In this document: one piece after another, positions 24,215 through 31,553 of the stretch
How positions within the stretch are numbered: position 1 is the first letter of the stretch
How the letters are laid out: every line of letters starts with the position of its first letter
Origin: JAZDOT01 sp043798355
GTDB taxonomy: Bacteria; Patescibacteriota; Gracilibacteria; Peribacterales; Peribacteraceae
Direction: 5' to 3'
Length of the DNA stretch: 51,062 nucleotides
Assembly: GCA_043798355.1 (NCBI GenBank)
Contig: JAZDOT010000001.1
Span: 1-51,062 of the forward strand
The notes under the pieces: model-generated
What the model was told of the DNA's origin: nothing
Seen by the model: the letters and a program-made list of their open reading frames with translations, nothing else
Databases searched by the model: none
Position numbers and translations under genes: made by a program

Positions 24215-25084
24215 ATGGACATCCGTGAACACGAACCACTGGGTCCCAAAACCACCATGCGCATCGGCGGCACCGCCCGCTACTTCGCAGAACTCCACTC
24301 CAGGCAGGATGTGGATGAAGCCATCACGTTCGCGTCCTCAAAAAAAATCCCCCTCATTGTGCTGGGTACCGGATCCAACACGGTCTTCGCGGACGGCAAA
24401 GTGCATGCGCTCGTCGTGCGGATCAAGGCGAACGCCGTCTCCATCGAAGAATCAACGGTCCACATCGAAGCGGGAAAGAATCTTGCCGAGCTCACGCGTG
24501 AACTCGCCGCTCATAACCTCGATCTCTCTGCCCTCGCAGGCATCCCCGGCACGGTCGGAGGCGCGCTCTTCGGTAACGCGGGTCAGGGGCCGAAGGGGAC
24601 GTGGATCGATGCCTTCATTGAAGAGGTGACCGTCTGGATGGATGGCGGCTGGAAGACGCTCCGGAAACAGGAATGCCTCTACCGCTACCGTGAGAGCGCC
24701 TTCAAAGATCACGCGCCGCCAGTCCTCCTATGGAGTGCCGTTTTACGGATCCCAGCACGACCCAAAAAGGAAATTTTGGAAGAGATCGAACGGTGCCTGC
24801 GGAAACGATTCGAGTCCCAGGTCCAGGCACACACGGCCGGCTCCTGCTTCAAGGCTCTCGCGGACGGCACACCCGCATGGAACATCATCGCCGCAGCCGG
24901 ACTGAAGGGGGCAAGAGTCGGCGGGGTCGAAATTTCCCCGAAGCACGCGAACTTCCTCGTGAATACCGGCAGTGGAACCTTCGCCGATCTCTGCGCACTG
25001 GTGAAAACAGCAAAGAAGAAAGCACCTGCGCTCGAGGGAATAGAAATGAGACTGTACGGAAACGACGGAAAACTGATTTCCTAA
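24215..25084 (+). CDS. murB: MurB, UDP-N-acetylenolpyruvoylglucosamine reductase
   Basis: MurB makes UDP-MurNAc, the first committed peptidoglycan precursor, with FAD and NADPH. Family motifs visible are the FAD-binding VLGTGSNTVFADG, AGIPGTVGGALFGNAG, YRYRESAFK, and the active-site block AGSCFKALADGTPAWNII followed by GGVEISPKHANFLVN. The 289 aa length is typical of short MurB forms. The ATG at 24215 starts the conserved N-terminus (IREHEPLGPKTTMRIGG), and a frame-open start at 24167 lies in repeat-derived sequence. It is separated from ftsW and murG but serves the same pathway. Confidence 0.95.
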   Translation: MDIREHEPLGPKTTMRIGGTARYFAELHSRQDVDEAITFASSKKIPLIVLGTGSNTVFADGKVHALVVRIKANAVSIEESTVHIEAGKNLAELTRELAAHNLDLSALAGIPGTVGGALFGNAGQGPKGTWIDAFIEEVTVWMDGGWKTLRKQECLYRYRESAFKDHAPPVLLWSAVLRIPARPKKEILEEIERCLRKRFESQVQAHTAGSCFKALADGTPAWNIIAAAGLKGARVGGVEISPKHANFLVNTGSGTFADLCALVKTAKKKAPALEGIEMRLYGNDGKLIS

Positions 25085-25087
25085 TCC

Positions 25088-25948
25088 CTAAAACGGCAAA
25101 TCCGACACTTTAATCTCCGACGCATACTGCACCGCAGGAATGGCATCGACCGCAGCCTCTTCCATGGGGGCGGAAGACGAAGCGCTGTTCTCGCGCGGCA
25201 GGCGCGCCGCGGAATTTTGGATGGCCTCCGAAGCGACATCATTCTTTGTCCCGAGGAGCGAAAAAGCATCCGCAACGATCTCGGTCGTCGTTCTCTTGGA
25301 CCCCTGCTGCGTCTCCCAGCTCCTGGTCTGCACGCGCCCCGAAACGAAGACGCGGTTCCCCTTCTTCACGGCGGAAGCCACCTCCTTCGCGAGATCCCCC
25401 CAGACGACGACGATGTGGAACTCCGTGCGCTCTCTATCCTCTCCCGTTGCTTTCTCCTTCCAGCGATCATTCGTCGCCACGGAGATGGTGAGCACCTGCT
25501 TGCCGTTCGTGGTCGTCCGGAGTTCAGGATCCTTGGTGGTGTTACCCACGATATCGGCGCGGTTGCAGAGCTGCAGCAGGTGATCGGCCCCCTTCGGGGA
25601 AGGAAGTTGGCCGTCTTTCGGGTCGAGTAAAATCATGTCGAGAGCGACGATCTTCGTCTTGCTCTTCTTCTCCTTGGTCTTCTCGTCCTCCCAGCTGTCC
25701 GTCTGCAGTCTGCCCGAGATGAACACCTGTCCTCCCGGCCGCAGATACTGGGAGGCGACTTCCGCCATCCCGCCCCAGACGGTAACGGTATGGAACCCTT
25801 TGCCGGTGAGATTCCCGCCGCTCTCGGAGACGAAGGTATAGGGAACGACGAGATTGAGATCCGAAACGCTCGTCCCAGAAGGGGTCTTCCGCACTTCTAC
25901 GGGTTGGGTCTGGTAACCGATGAGATTCACGCGATTGAGAGAGTACAT
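25088..25948 (-). CDS. ssb: Single-stranded DNA-binding protein with two OB folds
   Basis: SSB coats single-stranded DNA in replication and repair. Two OB folds are visible in one 286-aa chain: residues about 1-111 (start MYSLNRVNLIGYQTQPVEV) and about 121-238 (LCNRADIVGNTTKDPELR). Each carries the typical WGGMAEVASQYLRPGGQVFISGR or VWGDLAKEVASAVKKGNRVF strand pair. A disordered linker follows and the protein ends in SDLPF, the partner-binding tail. Most bacterial SSBs have one OB fold and form tetramers; this arrangement is like Deinococcus-Thermus SSB, which forms dimers. The ATG at 25948 begins the family N-terminus. Confidence 0.93.
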   Translation of the reverse strand: MYSLNRVNLIGYQTQPVEVRKTPSGTSVSDLNLVVPYTFVSESGGNLTGKGFHTVTVWGGMAEVASQYLRPGGQVFISGRLQTDSWEDEKTKEKKSKTKIVALDMILLDPKDGQLPSPKGADHLLQLCNRADIVGNTTKDPELRTTTNGKQVLTISVATNDRWKEKATGEDRERTEFHIVVVWGDLAKEVASAVKKGNRVFVSGRVQTRSWETQQGSKRTTTEIVADAFSLLGTKNDVASEAIQNSAARLPRENSASSSAPMEEAAVDAIPAVQYASEIKVSDLPF

Positions 25949-26018
25949 GCTGCAGAGGGAAAAAAATGGGGAGGAGGATGCCACAGCCGGCCACGCATGG
26001 ACGGCGGAGGAAGGAAAG

Positions 26019-26036
26019 CATACGCCGAAGCGTATG
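26019..26036 (-). promoter_or_regulatory. UUCG-tetraloop hairpin upstream of ssb
   Basis: On the minus strand, CATACGC-TTCG-GCGTATG forms a perfect 7-bp stem closed by a C(UUCG)G tetraloop, an exceptionally stable RNA hairpin. It lies 71 nt upstream of the ssb ATG, so it could be in the 5' leader. On the plus strand it precedes the secreted-protein cluster. Confidence 0.55.
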
Positions 26037-26127
26037 GCGAGTGACGTGAACGATCGTCCACCTTCTTGGCTCTGTGCGCAATCTTTTTTATTTGCCGCCC
26101 AGAGTGGATTGTTGGATGAACATTCAA

Positions 26128-26156
26128 AATACCACATACCATATACGACATACGCG
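26128..26156. repeat. ATACCACATACC-type short tandem repeat
   Basis: Degenerate ATAC(C/G)A(C/T)AT units fill the divergent gap upstream of the five-gene cluster. The remainder of 26037-26351 shows no clear gene. CCCATGGGC/GCCCGTGGC arms at 26350-26371 form another palindrome, and the chosen ATG of the first cluster gene lies inside it. Confidence 0.55.
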
Positions 26157-26351
26157 CTTCGCGTTACCATGTCCTTCCGGAAGCCACGCGCATTGATGAG
26201 ACATTTTTTCTCTCTCCGCCGGCACCTCCGGACAGTACTTCCAGTGGATCCCCATCCCTTAAAAATGGGGGCAGAAACCTCACTGGGGGAAAGCCCGGCA
26301 TTGAACCCCGCACCGAGGGATCCAACGAAAGGAACTGGTTCTTTTTTACCC

Positions 26352-29300
26352 ATGGGCTTGCGCCCGTGGCCCTCTGGTGCGTGGGTGACCTTCGGAAGCG
26401 CCGTTTTCTTCCTCGCTGCTGTTCACGTTCACGCAGCCTACCAACTCCCGACGCTGAAGCCGCAATCTTTCGGCGAAATCCAGAGCGTAGTCTCCGTCTC
26501 CCCTCCAGGGGCAATCGTGACGGATTTGAACGCCGCCATGTGCGGTGGATGGGACTGGGAGGATAAGGTGGCGGATGACAAGATCGCAACGGTTTCCGGC
26601 CTGCCGGGTCGCACGTCCACCCCCCTCGGCAACGTCCTCTCGGGCATGGCCGCGCGGCACGATACGGGTTTCGTTGCCCCAGGTGAGGTTGATGTCTGTG
26701 GATTCCGCACTGCCTGCCGCCCGGGCTCCCCCAACTTCTACAACTCATTCCCGTGCCAGCGACCGCTCGGAGGAGTCGATCTGGACAATCCTGTGCCGGA
26801 CCCCGCGGGGAGAGGCGCCATCACCTTCACCTGCGGCGGGGGAACCATGCCTGCGGACGGCCATATCTGCGCCAATCTGGACACGAGCGGCGGCCTCTGC
26901 GGGTACATGAATACCCACTGGCTCTACGGATACTACGAAAGGACGATCACGATTCCCGGGGGCTGCTGGATCGATCCCAAGGATGGCGGCGATCCGGTAT
27001 GGGTCGATGTCTCCTGTGATTTCACAGACTCGACCGATGGCGCGTGCCAGGTCCGTACTGAATTGGAAATTCAGGAAGATCCCCCTCCTCCTACTCCACC
27101 TGCCCCTCCCGAGAGCACGCCATTTTCCCTCGCAGATATCCGCTACTGCTGCACGCATCAGAGCGTCAACGGCACCCTTTACGGTCCCAACGGAGCGGGC
27201 GATGCCTCGGGGGATACGTCCATGCTCCTGGAAAATTGCGTGACGTGTACGGGAGCGGAGTGCCGTTACTGCACAAAAGCGCAGCAGGCGGCTGAAACGT
27301 GCCCTATCGTCCCTGACCGGCCGAGGAAGCAGTTCTATCCGCGTTGGACATACGAGGTCACTGCGTGCAGAAAAGCATGCCGGGATGCCGGATGCGGCAG
27401 GGATTGTGTCGGCATTCCTGCACGCCGAGCTTCCAAGCGCGGTCGCGCCTATCAGTCCTTCTACCGTCACTACACGGGCGGCTATACCCGTGCGAAAGTG
27501 AATGCTGCGTACGTTCCGAAGGATGATCCGGATAAGTCCGGTATCCCTGTCTCTTGCTATGCCCCCTACAGCGAATACGACCCGCTCAACACGCGGGTAG
27601 GCGCACGGAGGAAAATCTGCGTGATCGCCGCCTATTACCAGGGTGAGGAGGAAGAGGAGGAGGAAGAGGAGGAGGAAGAGGAGGAGGAAGAGGAGGAGGA
27701 AGAGGAGGAGGAAGAAGAGGAGGAAGAGAACGAACGCAATTTCTGGAAGATGCCCGAGACTCAGAAGGGGAAGGGGATGTACGGCATCCCTCATCCTGAT
27801 GTCCCCGCCGTCATCCGAGTAACCTCCAGCGCCGCTTCCAATCCGAGCCTATGGGATACCTCCCTCGGAAATGCCGTCTCCTACACGCGGGGCAGTGTTT
27901 TGCGGAGTCGCTATAACTCTGACCTCACCCTCGCGCTCTACGAACCGTCCGACATCGTGGAACTCCTCTCCCCACGCCAAGCCGACCCCTCTAGATCCTC
28001 CTCCTCCGCCCCGCCGCCAGGGAGCAACGAATACCTTTCCAAAGCCGCGCTCATGCGCGCGTTCGATGACACGGTCTCGAACGAAGGAGCTGACCGCCGC
28101 ACCATCGTCCAGTGGTGGCAGGAAATCGAGACGCGGGCGCATTCCCTCGTCACCCCGCCCGTGGTCAGCCTCCTCTTCCCGCCGGTCTGGTCGCTGGGAG
28201 TGGATGTCTTCAGCCCGCCTCTCACCCCCCGCCTCGTACGCCTCGCAAGTGAGCAGGATGACCCGAGGATGGAAACGATCGAAGTGCAGATGGATGCCAG
28301 GGAGGATCTCATCGATGAGATTAAAATGTTTCTGGAGCGTTCCCTCCTTCCCACACTCGAACAGGAAGCCGTCCCTCTCGTCATCCCTATGGGATCGCCG
28401 ACGGATTTCCGCACGTACGCCGAGGGGTGGCTGCGGTGGAAGGCGATGCAGGAGCACTCCGGCGGAGCGAGCGCCGCAGATCTGACCAAAGCGCAGGACG
28501 TTGCCGATCGGCTCCAGGAATACGCTCTCGCCATCACCCAGTCCCGGCAGCTGCGCAGCGAGTTACCGAAAATTCTCGGGCGTCTCCTGTCCCGCCAGAA
28601 AATCATCGGCGAGACGATCGTCAACTGGCTGGACGGCGATATCCTCGCGAAGTACACGCAGTTCATGACAGCCCTCCAGGCGCGGCGGGATCTGCAACAA
28701 ACATGGCAGACTATCCAGCGTCGTTACCAGCGCATGCACGATATCTCCTGCATGCCATGGTGCCATAACGAGCGCTTCACGACATCCATCTACTCCCTCC
28801 TCGACGGGTGGATGCCGGGGCGCCCCGCTCTCGACGGCGGCCTCTCGGGTTCCGTTTCCTCCGCCTCCAGTTCCCTCCCCCGTCTCTCCGCCGACCGCGG
28901 CCTCTCGGTTTCTTTCGACTTCACGATGCTGCGCTTTGCAACGGGCTCCCTGAAAATTCCCGTCCTGCGCCCGGTGCAGCTGCGCCTGAAAGAAGACCTC
29001 ATTCGTCCTCCCAGCATCGAAAATCCTTCCCCTGTCTTCCCCACTCTCCCCCCGCTGCCGCCCGTCCCCACCATTACGGACGATCCGGAGGTCTACCTGC
29101 CTCTCGTGCAGACCGGGAAACGTGCGCCGGGGATCACCGTTTCCATGGGAAGTCCCAGTGAAATCGTGCAATTCGGAAATGAATTGCAGGCGATCCAAAC
29201 CATCATCCAGAAAATGGCACATGAATACAGTCTGTTCTGGACCAGCATCGCCATCCTCGGTAATCCGGACAAGGGAGGGGCCTTCGTCTCCCGGACCGAA

Positions 29301-29783
29301 CAGGATTGTTATGCCCCTCACGCTGAAACCTGTGTCCACGCGGAGATGGACCTCCTCGAACGGATGCAGCGACTCGGTTCGCGCCCGGCACTTTTCTTAA
29401 GGGAAGATTTTGATTCCATGGGCTCGTTCCGCCCGATCATAGACGACTTCGGTCTTCCTTCGTGCCCGCCGAAGGACTGGGTATGTCAGCTGCTCCATGC
29501 CCAGCAGATCCGTGCGCGCAGCGGCTGGAACATCGAGTGGTCGGGCGCAATCGGTATCCCGGATCCTCCCCTCTGCGAAGACGCTCCCGACTTGGAAGAG
29601 GCTCTCGCGCAGGCCCGCGTCTGCATGTTCCGGGAAACTCTCTGCCCATCGGGCAGCTCCTCTTCCGCCCCGCCGTTCCCCTACGCAGACGGGTGTAATG
29701 TCATCGCACCCTCCTTCGCCGTCCCCCCTGCTCACCTGCTCTCTCCCGTCTTCTCCAGCTCCTCCTCCAGTGCCTCATCATGA
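26352..29783 (+). CDS. Large exported Cys-rich protein with a poly-Glu run (gene 1 of the secreted cluster)
   Basis: I recognise no family for this 1143-aa protein. From the ATG at 26352 an N-terminal signal is visible (VTFGSAVFFLAAVHVHA, then AYQLP). The first ~430 residues are rich in paired cysteines (for example CCTHQS, CTGAECRYC, CRKACRDAGCGRDC). A run of about 28 glutamates follows near residues 432-460, coded by GAG/GAA triplets. The C-terminal half is largely helical with Pro-rich and Ser-rich linkers and ends in a poly-Ser tail. An in-frame ATG at 26169 would add 61 residues of repeat-like sequence. The ORF overlaps the next gene by 4 nt. Confidence 0.8.
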   Translation: MGLRPWPSGAWVTFGSAVFFLAAVHVHAAYQLPTLKPQSFGEIQSVVSVSPPGAIVTDLNAAMCGGWDWEDKVADDKIATVSGLPGRTSTPLGNVLSGMAARHDTGFVAPGEVDVCGFRTACRPGSPNFYNSFPCQRPLGGVDLDNPVPDPAGRGAITFTCGGGTMPADGHICANLDTSGGLCGYMNTHWLYGYYERTITIPGGCWIDPKDGGDPVWVDVSCDFTDSTDGACQVRTELEIQEDPPPPTPPAPPESTPFSLADIRYCCTHQSVNGTLYGPNGAGDASGDTSMLLENCVTCTGAECRYCTKAQQAAETCPIVPDRPRKQFYPRWTYEVTACRKACRDAGCGRDCVGIPARRASKRGRAYQSFYRHYTGGYTRAKVNAAYVPKDDPDKSGIPVSCYAPYSEYDPLNTRVGARRKICVIAAYYQGEEEEEEEEEEEEEEEEEEEEEEEEEEEENERNFWKMPETQKGKGMYGIPHPDVPAVIRVTSSAASNPSLWDTSLGNAVSYTRGSVLRSRYNSDLTLALYEPSDIVELLSPRQADPSRSSSSAPPPGSNEYLSKAALMRAFDDTVSNEGADRRTIVQWWQEIETRAHSLVTPPVVSLLFPPVWSLGVDVFSPPLTPRLVRLASEQDDPRMETIEVQMDAREDLIDEIKMFLERSLLPTLEQEAVPLVIPMGSPTDFRTYAEGWLRWKAMQEHSGGASAADLTKAQDVADRLQEYALAITQSRQLRSELPKILGRLLSRQKIIGETIVNWLDGDILAKYTQFMTALQARRDLQQTWQTIQRRYQRMHDISCMPWCHNERFTTSIYSLLDGWMPGRPALDGGLSGSVSSASSSLPRLSADRGLSVSFDFTMLRFATGSLKIPVLRPVQLRLKEDLIRPPSIENPSPVFPTLPPLPPVPTITDDPEVYLPLVQTGKRAPGITVSMGSPSEIVQFGNELQAIQTIIQKMAHEYSLFWTSIAILGNPDKGGAFVSRTEQDCYAPHAETCVHAEMDLLERMQRLGSRPALFLREDFDSMGSFRPIIDDFGLPSCPPKDWVCQLLHAQQIRARSGWNIEWSGAIGIPDPPLCEDAPDLEEALAQARVCMFRETLCPSGSSSSAPPFPYADGCNVIAPSFAVPPAHLLSPVFSSSSSSASS
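27646..27730 (+). repeat. GAG/GAA triplet repeat coding for poly-Glu
   Basis: About 28 consecutive Glu codons in a (GAGGAGGAA)n pattern. Runs like this change length easily by slippage in steps of three, so the frame is kept. Confidence 0.95.
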
Positions 29784-30649
29784 TGCGTCGCCTCTTCCTC
29801 ACGGGAATCCTTTCGATCGCACTGATGGGCGGTTCCGTTCTGGCCGCCCCTCCTTCTCCCACCCCCCCCTCGGGAGCCGACGCCTGCCGTGCGGAAATCC
29901 GGAAGGTTCTCGCACGTGAAATCCGCACCTACCGTGGGATCCTCTTCGGACGCCCGGCAGCTGAGGATGCCGCCATCGGAGAGATCCGTTTCGATTACCT
30001 GGGACAAGCCTGGTACAAGACTCACCAAAACACGTGGATGAAGTCCGATGAAACGGACCCTGACACTATGAGTAATGGTTCGATGGATGCCGCCTCTGAG
30101 CAGGACTCCCTGCCCGATCGTCCCGCACTCTTCCCCCGGAAGGGCATCCTCGAGACGAAACATGTGCTCACCTCCGATCTCCTCCCGCTCCTCCTCCAGA
30201 GTTTCCGATCGCTCCAGTGCCGCATGAACATGACCTGCGAACTCGCCCGGCTCTCGCACGGATTGAAAGCTACCAAACCCCCCTCTCTGGTCACGCTGCA
30301 CACGGAGGGCTGCATCGAAGCAAAGTGGCAAAGCCTCGCTGCCTGCCAGTTCGCCCTGAAAGACGAAACGACGGATATGACGGAAATCAGCGCGTGGTGT
30401 CAGACGACGACGCAGGAGGTGCTCGCGCAGGAACAGGAGGTGCTCCGTTTCCTCACAGAGTACGACGCGTCCTACCGTTCCCTCCTGCAATTCGCGGGGA
30501 TCTTCGATGAATTCCTAGAAGAGTACCGCTGGACGGTCACGGGGAACATCCGTTCTGCGGCCTCCATCATCGGATGGCTGGGGCGCACCCCCTGCTTCCT
30601 CTCCAGCTGCGAAGAGTTCCCGACCCCGCAGAGTTCTTCCTCCCATTGA
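29780..30649 (+). CDS. Exported helical protein (gene 2 of the secreted cluster)
   Basis: No recognised family. A clean signal peptide (RRLFLTGILSIALMGGSVLA, residues 3-22, cleavage before APPS) precedes about 265 mostly helical residues with seven to eight cysteines, including CRMNMTC and PCFLSSC. The C-terminus is PQSSSSH, Ser-rich like the end of gene 1. The helical end part (VLRFLTEYDASYRSLLQFAG) resembles in pattern the end of gene 3, so the two may be distant paralogs. Its ATG overlaps the stop of gene 1 (ATGA), indicating coupled translation. Confidence 0.8.
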   Translation: MMRRLFLTGILSIALMGGSVLAAPPSPTPPSGADACRAEIRKVLAREIRTYRGILFGRPAAEDAAIGEIRFDYLGQAWYKTHQNTWMKSDETDPDTMSNGSMDAASEQDSLPDRPALFPRKGILETKHVLTSDLLPLLLQSFRSLQCRMNMTCELARLSHGLKATKPPSLVTLHTEGCIEAKWQSLAACQFALKDETTDMTEISAWCQTTTQEVLAQEQEVLRFLTEYDASYRSLLQFAGIFDEFLEEYRWTVTGNIRSAASIIGWLGRTPCFLSSCEEFPTPQSSSSH

Positions 30650-30659
30650 AATCCAAAAA

Positions 30660-31550
30660 ATGTCCCCCCACCCTTTCTTCCCCGGCCATCCTACAGCAGG
30701 AATACTCCGACTTGGAGTAGGTGTACTTCTCTTCATGGGTATCGTTGCGCTCCCTGCGTTTGCCGTCACCTCCTTGCTTCCGCAGCACTATCCCGTCCTG
30801 GCCGAGTGCTCGCGATACGTCTACAACCTCGAAACGGATACCTACGAAACGCCGCTCTTCGAGGATGTTGATTTCGCCTCTCTCCCGACGGCACAGCAGA
30901 AGACGGCGAAAGCTCTCGAAAACTGGCCCATCAAGTACCATGCAAACGTCTCGGCCATCATCGCGGAAGCACTCGGAAGTCGCGCTTCGTCCGAGAGCCC
31001 GCTTCGGCGCGTGGATCCTCCCCCGCACTGCTCGGCCGTAACCTCTGCTGCTTTTCTGGCCCCCCGGGCCAAACTTTTCGAGATTGCGAGGGGGCTTCCG
31101 TCATGGAAAGACCCCGCCATGCTTTCGCGCCTCGGACAGGAAGATATGGGAACCGTGCTCCTCGAGTACCTGCGCATGTACGAATGCGCGCTCGTCGAGC
31201 GATTCTTCCTCTACCCCATCTACACGGCGGATCAGGAGGCCTACCGCCAGAAGACACTCTTCGGTCTCCCCGTCCCGAGTGCCGTCATGGAGGCCGTCGA
31301 GCTGTGGGGTCTGGCAAATGAGGAGAAGCGGATTATCTCCGAGGAGCTCTCCCGCTCCCGCCTCGCTCTCACCCGTGCGCTCTCGCTGCTCGAAGGACTG
31401 GATCATCTGCTCACCTTCGACGCCGAAATCACCTGCGTCCAGCAGGCATCGTTGGATCTCCGAAACAGTTTCGCCCTCGCGGCGGACGCTTCCTCCTGTT
31501 TGCTCAGGGCGTGGAATAACCGGGATCCTCTCCGCGACTCCGCACCGTAA
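30660..31550 (+). CDS. Exported helical protein (gene 3 of the secreted cluster)
   Basis: No recognised family. A hydrophobic N-terminal segment (residues about 16-36, LRLGVGVLLFMGIVALPAFA) serves as signal peptide or anchor. The mature part of about 260 aa is helical with five to six cysteines spread along it (AECSRYV, PHCSAV, YECALV, ITCVQQ, SSCLL). The layout (two helical halves, Cys near the middle and the end) parallels gene 2. It follows gene 2 by 10 nt and precedes gene 4 by 3 nt. Confidence 0.78.
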   Translation: MSPHPFFPGHPTAGILRLGVGVLLFMGIVALPAFAVTSLLPQHYPVLAECSRYVYNLETDTYETPLFEDVDFASLPTAQQKTAKALENWPIKYHANVSAIIAEALGSRASSESPLRRVDPPPHCSAVTSAAFLAPRAKLFEIARGLPSWKDPAMLSRLGQEDMGTVLLEYLRMYECALVERFFLYPIYTADQEAYRQKTLFGLPVPSAVMEAVELWGLANEEKRIISEELSRSRLALTRALSLLEGLDHLLTFDAEITCVQQASLDLRNSFALAADASSCLLRAWNNRDPLRDSAP

Positions 31551-31553
31551 CAA

